From the NCBI GenBank assembly GCA_963682025.1, contig OY821518.1, positions 233,451,836 to 233,515,835 on the forward strand: a DNA stretch of 64,000 bases, written 5' to 3'. The notes below the pieces were generated by a model. It was not told the origin of the DNA, searched no databases, and worked only from the letters and a program-made list of their open reading frames with translations. The DNA comes from Cordilura impudica (lineage: Eukaryota > Arthropoda > Insecta > Diptera > Scathophagidae). Of the stretch, positions 22,864-35,227 are shown in pieces; within the stretch, counting starts at the first letter, position 1; every line of letters begins with the position of its first letter. The position numbers were made by a program, and so were the translations under genes.

Positions 22864-24154
22864 CGGCGGTGCTGTAACCCTACACTCGTGCCATATAATA
22901 ATTTCGGTGTAATCACCAGCAGAGAAGTTAATTTTTGGTGGTTTAAATATTCTGTGGTCTCTATCATCAAACATCATACTGACAGTAGATTTTCCGGGTC
23001 CAAAAAAAGCATTTCTTTCGATAACAGAGTCCACAACTGATCTCATATTATCGGGTAAAAAACGAGAGTACATAATCAGATTTAAAACATGTTTGGCTCC
23101 TTCTTTAAAAGACGTTTTTTGTTTGATTAGGAACCAAATCGGAGCGTATACTTTAACAACGTAATCGACAAGCAGTTGCTAATTTTCTGGTGGATTAAGG
23201 GTACTTACGTAAACTCTGAGTAAACGACTAGCAGAGGTAAGCCATCTCGAGTGCGCAATTTTTCCACGTTTACGTTTTCCAGCTGAGGACTACAATAACC
23301 AGTTTGTACAGCTTTATATATCTCATAAAAATATTTTTGTTCCGTTCTTAGTTCATCGACCACATTTTTCGGCAAGCCAGGCAAATTGCCAAAAAGACAC
23401 CGTAGTTTTATTACCACACATCTAAAGTCGGTCTCTTCAAATACTCCTCCAAATATTGAATAACGCCAACCTTCCAACCGCTATTTGTTGCAGTTCCGTC
23501 ACATCCAATGCAAATCACATCATCTAAATACCAACCGTTATTTTCTAATAAAGTTGTTATCAAAGTTAGAATGCCCTTTGCAGTGCCACGACTTGGCGTT
23601 GTGTGACCCAAATAAATTGATTCAGGTTCTAATAAAATTGAGATGTGTTCTTCTCAAATTTCTTTGCGATGGTAACGATCACCTATTTTTTCACTTATCA
23701 GAGTCTTGTCTTTTCGTCCATCAATAATAACAATACCTCCAATATTTTTTGAAGTTTCTTTCCGAACATTAGATACAGCTCCGTGTATTTTGCTTCTATC
23801 GATTACCAGAGCTAAATTTTCGGTAGAAATTAAAATTACAGAAGCAACAGCAGCAGTAGAACGAGTCGATAAACCGTATCTATCACGGACCTTAGTAACT
23901 GCAACGGCAATGTTTTCCGATTTGTCGTTGAAGTCGAAGGTGTATCTGTCGAAAGTGTGTTAGTAGGAGATGCCTCCGTTATCGGATACGTTTCTAGGGA
24001 AGATTCAAACAGTGAAACTTCATCACAATTTTCTGGTATAGAATCGGTTTCTTGAGTAGAACACGCTTTTTTTGCTGCCCTTATGTAATGTTCAGTTTGT
24101 CCCTGCTTTCGTTTTATTAATCTAGCTGTTTCTTTTTTTTATCAACCATGTATG
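22864..24154 (-). pseudogene. U1 gene family, central part
   Basis: Reading leftward from the mariner: LIKKETARLIKRKQGQTEH, an S/T-rich stretch, then DKSENIAVAVTKVRDRYGLS and IIDGRKDKTLISEK. Next come EPESIYLGHTTPSRGTAKG and WYLDDVICIGCDGTATNSGW, then YLEEYLKRPT, DELRTEQKYFYEIYKAV, and finally RFLPDNMRSVVDSVIERNAF and FSAGDYTEIIIWHECRV. Frames change several times (near 23940, 23650, 23420 and 23200). From memory the IGCDGT and PCHTQA blocks mark a family spread through arthropods and cnidarians and annotated only as uncharacterised. Multi-copy spread and conserved Asp residues in an IGCDGT context would suit a transposase-like RNase H fold, but this is inference. Confidence 0.65.
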
Positions 24155-24180
24155 TAAAGGGTCCGCCAAATAACTTTTTT

Positions 24181-24930
24181 TATACCGTACACCACTATGT
24201 GGTTTGGGTATAATGACTTTGTGCTGCTGTTTGTAACAACCAAAAATATTTGACCTACACCCATCTTTAATTATACCGATAGAATCAGAATCACTATCTG
24301 ATGCGATTTAACGATGTCCGTCCGTCTTGTATCCATGTAAAGCTTGCAATCAAACTGCAGGTCGCAAATATATTTTGATGAAATTTGGTATTTAATCTTA
24401 TATCGGCCATGGGATGAACGCTATTGAAATTGGTGAGAATCGGTCCATGTTCAGACCTAGCCCCCATACAAATGACCCCTATGAAATCAACATATATTGC
24501 CATAAGATCCAAATTATCATACAAATCTTAGTCAAATTGCGTTTGTATGTATATATTACATCCATTAATCAGTAGTCCAAAAATGATCCTTATGGGACAA
24601 CTCTTAATCATAGGCCCCATATAGAGCTGCTTCCCGATCTTCACTTAAATCTATCAAAAAACAAAAATATTGCACTGATTCTTCTCAAATTTTGCTTGTA
24701 TATATTTTGCAAAATGTAAGAGACTTTACCAAACATGGTCAGGATCGGTCCATTTTTGGGCCTAGTCCCCATATAGATATAGCCGAAAAAATTAATAAAA
24801 ATCCCACTCGAATTTGGTTTATGCTAATTTACAATATCCAGTTAGTTGGGCCTGAGAGATAGGGTCTCTAAACGCATGGTATAGGGTATCGTATAGTAGG
24901 TCTAGACCGACTATAATTTTCTTGCTTGTT
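24181..24930 (+). repeat. Family A repeat, copy A1 (nested in mariner)
   Basis: Starts TATACC-GTACACCACTATGTGG, has the GTCCGTCC core near 24310, and ends AGTAGGTCTAGACCGACTAT then CTTGCTTGTT. 750 bp. It is inserted in a T-run just inside the left mariner end. Confidence 0.9.
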
Positions 24931-25013
24931 TTTTTTTAGAAAATGCTATAAAAAATCTACTGAATATTATCTCAAATTTCTTTTTTTATTTGAAAGTACA
25001 ATCTTTCCGGTTA

Positions 25014-26078
25014 ATAATGGAAAATAATTTCATTCAAATGGCTGCCTCGGATGGCCATGCAGTAGCCTACACGATCGGTCCAATTTTTAAGCACATTATC
25101 GATTGTGTGCAGCTGTATTTCACCAATGGCTTCACGAATATTGTCCTTTAAAGTGTCAATTGTCTCTGGCTTGTTGGCCTAACGCTTATCTTTGAGGGCA
25201 CCCCACAAATAATAGTCCAACGGTGTCAAATCGCAGCTCCAAGGTGGCCGAACGACACCAGCTCTGCGGCTGATAATGCGATCTTCAAAAACAGGGCGCA
25301 AAACATCGAGTGTAGCTTCGGATGTGTGGCACGTAGCGCCGTCCTGTTGAAACCAAATGTTGCCAATATCCTTCTCTTCAACATGGACATGGCCCGATAA
25401 CGATCGCCATTGACTGTAACGGCCACTCCTTGCTCATTTTCGAAGAAAAATGGCCCAATTATGCCTCTGGACCAAAATCCGCACCAAACAGTGACTCATT
25501 TTGGGTGTATCGGCTTTTCAATGTATGCGTGCGGGTTTTCTGTGCCCCAAATGCGACAATTTTGCTTGTTTACATACCCGCCAAGATCGAAATGAGCTTC
25601 ATCTGAAAAGATGATTTTTTTTGGCAAAATCGGCATCTTCTGTAAGTCGATCGCAGGTCCACGTAGCGAAGCGAAAACGCATTGGCTGGTCAGTTGTTTT
25701 CAACTCCTGAACCAATTGGATTTTGAATGGCGTCATACCAAGGTCTTTATGCAAAATTCGTCTCAATGATGCCTCCGAAATGTTCAATTCTTGAGAACGA
25801 CGGTGAATTGATGTTGATGGCGCTTCACACACACTTTCTGCCACAGCAGCAATATTCGCGGGTGTACACACTGTTTTTGGCTTTTCACGCTTTGGTTTAT
25901 CGATGAGGATGCCAGTTTCTTTCATTTTTTTCACAAGAAAACGAACATACGGAGCTGACGGTGCTTCTCTTCTTCCAAAATCCGTACGCAATTTTCGCAC
26001 ACATTCTGCAACATTACCATGATTTTCAAAGTAATGTCGCAATAATTCCCAGCGTCGCTCAAGTGTATACACAACCAT
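25014..26078 (-). pseudogene. Mariner transposase, broken
   Basis: ATG at 26078 starts MVVYTLERRWELLRHYFENH. HTH region: RRSQELNISEASLRRILHKD. The frame shifts at the A-run near 25614-25621, after which IFSDEAHFDLGGYVNKQNCR carries the first catalytic Asp. WFQQDGATCHTSEATLDVLR carries the second and SCDLTPLDYYLWGALKD the third. The distance from the second Asp to the PLD Asp is 41 residues, DD41D. Another small deletion is near 25400 (YRAMSM). The C-terminus AIRGSHLNEIIFHY ends near 25014. All catalytic residues survive; a few indels inactivate it. Confidence 0.88.
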
Positions 26079-26193
26079 ATTCGTTCAGCGGAAGGATAAA
26101 ACTAATTATCTGTCAAATCAGACATGAGCTAAGTGTTACCATTCACGAAATAAGCACTAGTTGAAAAAAAAGCGTTAGATGGCGGACCCTTTA

Positions 26194-26557
26194 TAACCAT
26201 TTTTCTGTAATTTCTTTGATCCAACAAAAAACTTCTTTCATTGATTGGAACTTTCTTAGGTTTTAAACAAGAACAAAATTCAAATGAAGTGCATTTGCAA
26301 GCAGCAACGTCGAACAGCTTCTCAGATAACTCCAAAAAAAAACACTTAAGTTTGTTTTCGAAATCATTTTTTCGTGTGCTTTTGGGGTATCCTTTCGAAT
26401 TCAGGTACTTTTTGAAACAGGATTTGAGTAACTGAATTACTCGTTCCTTTGTTACGATTGGAATCGAAGCTTTGTTCCACATATTGTCAATCTCTTTAAA
26501 AACAATCGCACATATATCTGAATTTGATAGATCTTTTCGATTATACTTCAATTTCAT
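26194..26557 (-). pseudogene. U1 gene family, N-terminal part
   Basis: ATG at 26557 opens a frame starting MKLKYNRKDLSNSDICAIVF. It continues through MWNKASIPIVTKERVIQLLK, LFDVAACKCTSFEFCSCLKP and ERSFLLDQRNYRKMVI, where it meets the mariner. The C-x-C...C-x-C cluster (ACKC, CSC) followed by L-DQR--RKM is a recurring signature of this family as I remember it. The three parts together give roughly 630 residues once the two transposons are removed. Confidence 0.7.
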
Positions 26558-26820
26558 GTTATACTTATACTTAATACTTAATTATAATACTGTAACTATC
26601 GCAACTGACTTATGTGTTATAAATTAGTATAGTTTTGTTTTTTTAGGAGGTATTGCGTTCGGGAAATCTAAAAAAATTCGGGACAGCCTAACGGACATCA
26701 CTAAATCGACTCACAAAGGATTCTGAGTCAATCAATATAATAAAAGATGGGTTTAGGTCAAACATTTTAGGTAAACACTTAACACAATAAAAATCATGTG
26801 AGTCCGATCACAAGGGAGAT
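26558..26820. other. Decayed family A fragment and spacer
   Basis: 26690-26770 holds CGGACATCACTAAATCGACTC and AAAGATGGGTTTAGGTCAAA, remnants of the 5' part of family A in reverse. Nothing else recognised. Confidence 0.6.
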
Positions 26821-26883
26821 GTGTAAACATCTAATAATTAAAGAAAACATCAACATCATATTTTCCAGTGCATAAAAAATAAG

Positions 26884-29800
26884 TCGATTATGCTGTTTTC
26901 TGAAATTCAATTGATGTTTTCTGAAATGCAATTGATGTTTTCTGAAATACAATTAATGTTTTCAGCAATTCAAATTATGCTTTTTATACCCTATACCACT
27001 ATGTGGTTTGGGTATAATGATTTTGTGCTGCTGTTTGTAACAACCAAAAATATTTGAGCTACACCCATCTTTAATTATACCGATCGAATCAGAATCACTA
27101 TCTGATTCGATTTAACGATGTCCGTCCGTCCGTCCGTCCGTCTGTGTGTCCATGTAAAGCTTGTAATCAAACTGCAGGTCGCAAATATGAATTTATTTTG
27201 ACGAAATTTGGTATTTGATCTTTTATCGGCCATGGGATGAACGCTATTGAAATTGGTGAGAATCGGTCCATTTTCAGACCTAGCCCCCATACAAATGACC
27301 CCTATGAAATCGACTTAAATTGCCATAAGATCCAAATTATCATATAAGTCTTAGTCAAATTGGGTTTGTATGTATATATTACATCCATTAATTAGTATTC
27401 CAAAAATGATCCCTATTGGACAACTCTTAGTCATGGGCCCCATATAGAGCTGCTTCACGATCTTCACTTAAATCTATCAAAAAACGAAAATATTGCACTG
27501 ATTCTTCTCAAATTTTGTTTGTATATATTTTTGCAAAATACAAGAGACTTTACCAAACATGGTCAGGATCGGTCTATTTTTGGGCCTAGTCCCCATATAG
27601 ATATAGCATCCGATATGAACTTTTTCATATCTGCATCCGAAAAAATTTATCAAAATCCCACCCAAATTTTGTTTATGCTTATTTTCTATATCCAGTTAGT
27701 TGGGCCTGAGAGATAAGGTCTCTAAACGCATGGTATAGGGTATCGTATAGTCGGTCTAGACCGACTATAATTTTCTTACTTGTTAAAATTCTATTGATGT
27801 TTTCTGAAATACAATTAATGTTCTCAGCAATTCAAATAACGCTTTTTGAAATTCAATTGATGTTTTCTGAAATTCTATTTATGTTTTCTGAAATTCAAAT
27901 GATGTTTTCTGAAATACAATTGATGTTTCCTGAAATACAATTGATGTTTTCTGAAATTCTATTGATGTTTTCTGAAATTCAATTGATGTTTTCTGAAACT
28001 CGAATGATGTTTTCTGAAATTATATTGATGTTTTCTGAAATTCTATTTATGTTTTCTGAAATTCAAATGATGTTTTCTGAAACTCGAATGATGTTTTCTG
28101 AAATTATATTGATGTTTTCTGAAATTCTTTTTATGTTTTCTGAAATTCAATTGATGTTTTCTGAAATACATTTGATGTTTTCTGAAATACAATTGATGTT
28201 TTCTGAAATTCTATTGATGTTTTCTGAAATTCCATTTATGTTTTCCGAAATTCAAATGATGTTTTCTGAAATACAATTGATGTTTTCTGAAATACAGTTG
28301 ATGTTTTCTGAAATTCTACTGATGTTTTCTGAAATCAAATGATGTTTTCTGAAATTATATTGATGTTTTCTGAAATTCTATTGATGTTTTCTGAAATTCA
28401 ATTGATGTTTTCTGAAACTCGAATGATGTTTTCTGAAATTCTATTTATGTTTTCTGAAATTCAAATGATGTTTTCTGAAACTCGAATGATGTTTTCTGAA
28501 ATTATATTGATGTTTTCTGAAATTCTATTTATGTTTTCTGAAATTTAAATGATGTTTTCTGAAACTCGAATGATGTTTTCTGAAATTATATTGATGTTTT
28601 CTGAAATTCTTTTTATGTTTTCTGAAATTCAATTGATGTTTTCTGAAATACATTTGATGTTTTCTGAAATACAATTGATGTTTTCTGAAATTCTATTGAT
28701 GTTTTCTGAAATTCCATTTATGTTTTCTGAAATTCAAATGATGTTTTCTGAAATACAATTGATGTTTTCTGAAATACAATTGATGTTTTCTGAAATTCTA
28801 CTGATGTTTTCTGAAATCAAATGATGTTTTCTGAAATTATATTGATGTTTTCTGAAATTCTATTGATGTTTTCTGAAATTCAATTGATGTTTTCTGAAAC
28901 TCGAATGATGTTTTCTGAAATTCTATTTATGTTTTCTGAAATTCAAATGATGTTTTCTGAAACTCGAATGATGTTTTCTGAAATTATATTGATGTTTTCT
29001 GAAATTCTATTTATGTTTTCTGAAATTTAAATGATGTTTTCTGAAACTCGAATGATGTTTTCTGAAATTATATTGATGTTTTCTGAAACTCGAATGATGT
29101 TTTCTGAAATTATATTGATGTTTTCTGAAATTCTATTTATGTTTTCTGAAATTCAAATGATGTTTTCTGAAACTCGAATGATGTTTTCTGAAATTATATT
29201 GATGTTTTCTGAAACTCGAATGATGTTTTCTGAAATTCTATTTATGTTTTCTGAAATTTAAATGATGTTTTCTGAAACTCGAATGATGTTTTCTGAAATT
29301 CAATTGATGTTTTCTGAAACTCGAATGATGTTTTCTGAAATTATATTGATGTTTTCTGAAATTCTATTTATGTTTTCTGAAATTCAAATGATGTTTTCTG
29401 AAACTCGAATGATGTTTTCTGAAATTCAATTGATGTTTTCTGAAACTCGAATGATGTTTTCTGAAATTCTATTTATGTTTTCTGAAATTTAAATGATGTT
29501 TTCTGAAACTCGAATGATGTTTTCTGAAATTCAATTGATGTTTTCTGAAACTCGAATGATGTTTTCTGAAATTATATTGATGTTTTCTGAAACTCGAATG
29601 ATGTTTTCTGAAATTATATTGATGTTTTCTGAAATTCTATTTATGTTTTCTGAAATTCAAATGATGTTTTCTGAAACTCGAATGATGTTTTCTGAAATTC
29701 AATTGATGTTTTCTGAAACTCGAATGATGTTTTCTGAAATTCTATTTATGTTTTCTGAAATTTAAATGATGTTTTCTGAAACTCGAATGATGTTTTCTGA

Positions 29801-32800
29801 AATTCAATTGATGTTTTCTGAAACTCGAATGATGTTTTCTGAAATTATATTGATGTTTTCTGAAATTCTATTTATGTTTTCTGAAATTCAAATGATGTTT
29901 TCTGAAACTCGAATGATGTTTTCTGAAATTATATTGATGTTTTCTGAAATTCTTTTTATGTTTTCTGAAATTCAATTGATGTTTTCTGAAATACATTTGA
30001 TGTTTTCTGAAATACAATTGATGTTTTCTGAAATTCTATTGATGTTTTCTGAAATTCCATTTATGTTTTCCGAAATTCAAATGATGTTTTCTGAAATACA
30101 ATTGATGTTTTCTGAAATACAGTTGATGTTTTCTGAAATTCTACTGATGTTTTCTGAAATCAAATGATGTTTTCTGAAATTATATTGATGTTTTCTGAAA
30201 TTCTATTGATGTTTTCTGAAATTCAATTGATGTTTTCTGAAACTCGAATGATGTTTTCTGAAATTCTATTTATGTTTTCTGAAATTCAAATGATGTTTTC
30301 TGAAACTCGAATGATGTTTTCTGAAATTATATTGATGTTTTCTGAAATTCTATTTATGTTTTCTGAAATTTAAATGATGTTTTCTGAAACTCGAATGATG
30401 TTTTCTGAAATTATATTGATGTTTTCTGAAATTCTTTTTATGTTTTCTGAAATTCAATTGATGTTTTCTGAAATACATTTGATGTTTTCTGAAATACAAT
30501 TGATGTTTTCTGAAATTCTATTGATGTTTTCTGAAATTCCATTTATGTTTTCTGAAATTCAAATGATGTTTTCTGAAATACAATTGATGTTTTCTGAAAT
30601 ACAATTGATGTTTTCTGAAATTCTACTGATGTTTTCTGAAATCAAATGATGTTTTCTGAAATTATATTGATGTTTTCTGAAATTCTATTGATGTTTTCTG
30701 AAATTCAATTGATGTTTTCTGAAACTCGAATGATGTTTTCTGAAATTCTATTTATGTTTTCTGAAATTCAAATGATGTTTTCTGAAACTCGAATGATGTT
30801 TTCTAAAATTATATTGATGTTTTGTGAAATTCAAATTATGTTTTCTGAAATTATATTGATGGTTTCTGAAATACAATTGACGTTTTCTGAAATTCTATTT
30901 ATGTTTTCTGAAATTCAATTGATGTTTTCTGAAATACAATTGATGTTTTCTGAAATACAGTTGATGTTTTCTGAAATTCTATTGATGTTTTCTGAAATTC
31001 CGTTTATGTTTTCTGAAATTCAAATGATGTTTTCTGAAATACAATTGATGTTTTCTGAAATACAATTGATGTTTTCTGAAATTCTATTGATGTTTTCCGA
31101 AACTCGAGTGATGTTTTCTGAATTTATTTGGATGATTTCTGAAATGCTATTGATGTTTTCTGAAATTCAATTGATGTTTTCTGAACTCGAATGGTGTTTT
31201 CTGAAATTCTATTTATGTTTTCTGAAATTCAAATAATGTTTTCTGAAACTCGAATGATGTTTTCTAAAATTATATTGATGTTTTCTGAAATTCTATTTAT
31301 GTTTTCTGAAATTCAAATGATGTTTTCTGAAATTATATTGATGGTTTCTGAAATACAATTGATGTTTTCTGAAATTCTATTTATGTTTTCTGAAATACAG
31401 TTTATGTTTTCTGAAATTCTATTGATGTTTTCTGAAATACAATTGATGTTTTCTGAAATTATATTGATGGTTTCTGAAATACAATTGATGTTTTTTGAAA
31501 TTATATTGATGTTTTCTGAAATTCTATTGATGTTTTCTGAAATTCTATTTATATTTTCTGAAATTCAAATGATGTTTTCTGAATTATATTGATGGTTTCT
31601 GAAATACAATTGATGATTCCTGAAATTCTATTGATGTTTTCTGAAATACAATTGATGTTTTCTGAAATACAGTTGATGTTTTCTGAAATTCTATTGATGT
31701 TTTCTGAAATTCCATTTATGTTTTCTGAAATTCAAATGATGTTTTCTGAAATACAATTGATGTTTTCTGAAATTCTATTGATGTTTTCCGAAACTCGAAT
31801 GATGTTTTCTGAAATTCTATTTATGTTTTCTGAAATTCAATTGATGGTTTCTGAAATTATATTGATGGCTTCAGAAATACGATTGATGTTTTTTGAAACT
31901 ACATTGATGTTTTCTGAAATACAATTGATGTTTTCTGAAATACATTTGATGTTTTCTGAAATTCTATTGATGTTTTCTGAAATTCCGTTTATGTTTTCTG
32001 AAATTCAAATGATGTTTTCTGAAATACAATTGATTTTTTCTGAAATACAATTGATGTTTTCTGAAATTCTATTGATGTTTTCCGAAACTCGAATGATGTT
32101 TTCTGAATTTATTTGGATGATTTCTGAAATTCTATTGATGTTTTCTGAAATTCAATTGATGTTTTCTGAACCCGAATGGTGTTTTCTGAAATTCTATTTA
32201 TGTTTTCTGAAATTCAAATAATGTTTTCTGAAACTCGAATGATGTTTTCTAAAATTATATTGATGTTTTCTGAAATTCTATTTATGTTTTCTGAAATTCA
32301 AATGATGTTTTCTGAAATTATATTGATGGTTTCTGAAATACAATTGATGTTTTCTGAAATTCTATTTATGTTTTCTGAAATACAGTTTATGTTTTCTGAA
32401 ATTCTATTGATGTTTTCTGAAATACAATTGATGTTTTCTGAAATTATATTGATGGTTTCTGAAATACAATTGATGTTTTTTGAAATTATATTGATGTTTT
32501 CTGAAATTCTATTGATGTTTTCTGAAATTCTATTTATATTTTCTGAAATTCAAATGATGTTTTCTGAATTATATTGATGTTTTCTATTGATGTTTTCTGA
32601 AATTCAATTGATGTTTTCTGAAACTCGAATGATGTTTTCTGAAGTTATATTGATGTTTTCTGAAATTCTATTGATGTTTTCTGAAATTCAATTGATGTTT
32701 TCTGAAATTCGAATGATGTTTTCTGAAATTATATTTATGTTTTCTGAAATTCTATTTATGTTTTCTGAAATACAATTGATGTTTTCTGAAATACAATTGA

Positions 32801-33105
32801 TGTTTTCTGAAATTCTATTGATGTTTTCTGAAATTCAATTAATGTTTTCTGAAATTTTATTGATGTTTTCTGAAATTATATTGATGGTTTCTGAAATACA
32901 ATTGATGTTTTCTGAAATTCTATTGATGCTTTCTGAAATTCAATTGATGTTTTCTGAAACTCGAATGATGTTTTCTGAAATTATATTAATGTTTTCTGAA
33001 ATTCAATTGATGTTTTCTGAAATTCAAATGATGTTTTCTGAAATTATATTGATGTTTTCTGAAATACAATTGATGTTTTTTGAAAGACAATTGGAAAATG
33101 TTTAG
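26884..33105 (+). repeat. 21-bp satellite array, about 5.3 kb, reading MFSEIQL heptads
   Basis: Monomer ATGTTTTCTGAAATTCAATTG with variable last codons (CAATTG, CGAATG, ATATTG, CTATTT, CAAATG, CCATTT), roughly 250 copies. 21 bp is seven codons, so the plus strand reads M-F-S-E-[IT]-x-x repeatedly. Occasional 20-bp monomers (GAAATCAAATG) shift frame, and GAAATTTAAATG variants give TAA stops. Higher-order repeats: a 482-bp unit at 28339/28821 and 30164/30646, a 231-bp unit from 29031 and 29262, and a 985-bp duplication at 31191/32176. The array is interrupted by repeat A2. It is most likely non-coding; the open frame follows from the period. Confidence 0.97.
26985..27784 (+). repeat. Family A repeat, copy A2 (inside the satellite)
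   Basis: TATACCCTATACCACTATGTGG start, GTCCGTCCGTCCGTCCGTCT core at 27120, and an end with ATAGTCGGTCT and its complement, then CTTACTTGTT. 800 bp. Satellite monomers lie on both sides, so the array is older than this copy. Confidence 0.95.
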
Positions 33106-33149
33106 AAAAGAACATATCATAATTTTTTCACAAATACAATCAGATAAAG

Positions 33150-33256
33150 TCACACCGATTTACACTTCAGCTCACACCGATGTGTTACGCTGTTTTTGCG
33201 ATTGTATTGTGAAATAGAAATTTACCCCCCTGCGCGTATAGATGTTTACACATCAA
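33150..33256 (+). repeat. Left arm of an inverted repeat
   Basis: Reads TGTTTTTGCGATTGTATTGTGAAATAG...CCCCCCTGCGCG...GATGTTTACACATC in pieces. Its complement recurs at 35228-35330 with about 80 percent identity by eye. The 16-bp end GATGTGTAAACATCTA also occurs at 26822, inverted, on the far side of the satellite. Confidence 0.8.
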
Positions 33257-35227
33257 AAATTAACAGATTTATTTACCTTTTCTGTAATATTTGACGCCAT
33301 ATATCTATAAAATCTTTATTTTTTATTCAAAAATCTTTCACTTCAGCAAATCTCACTGCAATTTAAAATGTGAGTAAATCTTACAGTTCAGTTTTGAAAC
33401 TTTTCACAGGCCTAAAACACTTTTTTTCTCATTAAAATGCTTGACAGATAGTTCTCACAAAATAAATTTACAGAACCATTCGAATGCGGAAAATATTGTC
33501 CCGATTCGCATCGTTATTGTTTAATTTTGCACATTTCATGTGAAAACTTTCTCGATGTGAGAGTTACAGAACATAACTACTGGTCTGATTTAGCGTATTC
33601 GCATTGCTTCAACTGAAAACTAATTTAACAAAAAATCGTATTAATGCTAAGAGCAATCCACCTTCCATGTGTTACTTACCTAAAAGCAATTGATATTTGT
33701 CGGGCACATTTGAGGAGAATGGTATAAAGAACCAGTTGTAGTGCAAAAATTAATCTAAACAATTAAAACCATTAACAAAAAGGGAATTCAGAGATCCATG
33801 ACTAATGTTTCGAATAAATTTTGAAAAGCAAGCCCATATAGGGGTTAATTTAGTAAATCTAGACACATTTTCTACAATATAAATAAATGAATTGCTTTTC
33901 TAATTAATGACATTTTTTCATATTCTTTTGCCCATCTTCCGGTCAATTTTAAGATTTTTAAAACTCTTCATAAAATAAAATTTAAAAAAAAAATAAAATA
34001 AATAAATGACTGGAACAGACACTGTCATCAATTTTAACTTAAATACAATTTTTAAGAAAAGAAGTTTGTTTAAATTGGTTTTTCTTGCAAACAATAAAAA
34101 TCCATCAATATTTAATGGGATTTGCTTATATCAATTCCTAGTGGTATGTTCTAATTTTATTCATATTTTGTGAAAGTTTCAAATAAAAAATTAAATTTAA
34201 ATAAAGAACTAACAATTCACTGACTAATGAGATTTTAAAAAGCAGAATATTAAAATGTTTTAAAGCGAAAACACCCGGAATGAAAAGACAATTTGTAGCC
34301 AAATTTCTAAAATAAAATTTCTAAATAAACAACTAGAAACTTTTTAGTGATAAAAGGTGATTTTAATGATGCTAATTTTCGCATTTAAACTATTTTCACG
34401 GTCATGGCTTAAGGCTTTTAATCTTTGAAATAAAAATAATTAACTAGAAGTGAAAATTTACCAAGTCCATAAAACTACGTCTGCCTTAAAGTTTCATTGC
34501 AAACAAATTGAATATTGTTTTTATTTTCTTTTGGTCTTTTAAAACTATGTGTCCAACTTTTGAATGTAACACATCAGAAAGTCAAAACAATCTGATGGAA
34601 ATATGAGAATTGAAAAAGTAGAATTAACTGTACTTTATTGTGTATTTTACGCTTAAATCACTTCTTTTTTTTGTCAGCATGCCAACACATAACATCCGGT
34701 TCCTCTTCCGGCTTTTCCACTTGTAATGTATTCTGTTCAGTTCTGTCCTGTTCTGTTTTATATGCTGTTGAATTTATTTTTTTTTTTCATTTTGTTATTG
34801 ATTTTTTTTTTTTTTAATGCCTCAATTTTCTATTGAGAAATAGTTGTGCTGACAGTTATGTTGGTCATGTACAACAACATAATGCTGTGCGACAGTTGGG
34901 CTTATTAGTGCAATGATGAAAAGAGGCAAGATGCCACTGTATTGAATTGTTATTATTAAAGAAAAACTGGAGGAAACTATTTCAAAAATCATACTTATTT
35001 TTATATTGTTCTACAAGTTAAAACATTATTTCTTACTTAAAGTATTAACCCTCTCATCCACATAAATTATGAAAATCTTATGTTCAAAGAAAATAGGAGT
35101 ACATGATATGGAAAAAATATTAGATCATGGCTAAAAATACAACAAGAAGCACTATGATCTCAGGTTATAAAGACTTTATGCTGATGTTTGTAACTTTCAA
35201 AAATATTTGATCTAGATCCATCTTTCG
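33257..35227. other. No gene recognised
   Basis: AT-rich DNA between two inverted arms. 34725-34765 has a short imperfect TTCTGTTCAG/TCCTGTTCTG run. 35150-35227 is a truncated family A 5' fragment (GACTTTATGCTG, AAAAATATTTGATCTAGATC). No ORF worth listing. Confidence 0.5.

Larger units (their letters stand above)
24157..26191 (-). mobile_element. Mariner (DD41D, rosa-like), with nested family A repeat
   Basis: Inverted ends AAGGGTCCGCCA on both sides, flanked by TA at 24155-24156 and 26192-26193, the mariner/Tc1 target site. Removing the nested A1 repeat leaves about 1.28 kb, normal for mariner. Removing the whole element with one TA rejoins the U1 frame (RKMVI to HTWLIKKETAR). Confidence 0.9.

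Noticed and set aside
27794..33105. Long repetitive protein of MFSEIQL heptads
   Set aside because: The open frame is produced by the 21-bp period. Frame breaks recur with the higher-order repeat, there is no upstream exon, promoter or distinct terminus, and the same array starts abruptly at both ends. Treated as satellite.
26884..33105. CRISPR-like array
   Set aside because: Head-to-tail 21-bp monomers without unique spacers in an animal genome.
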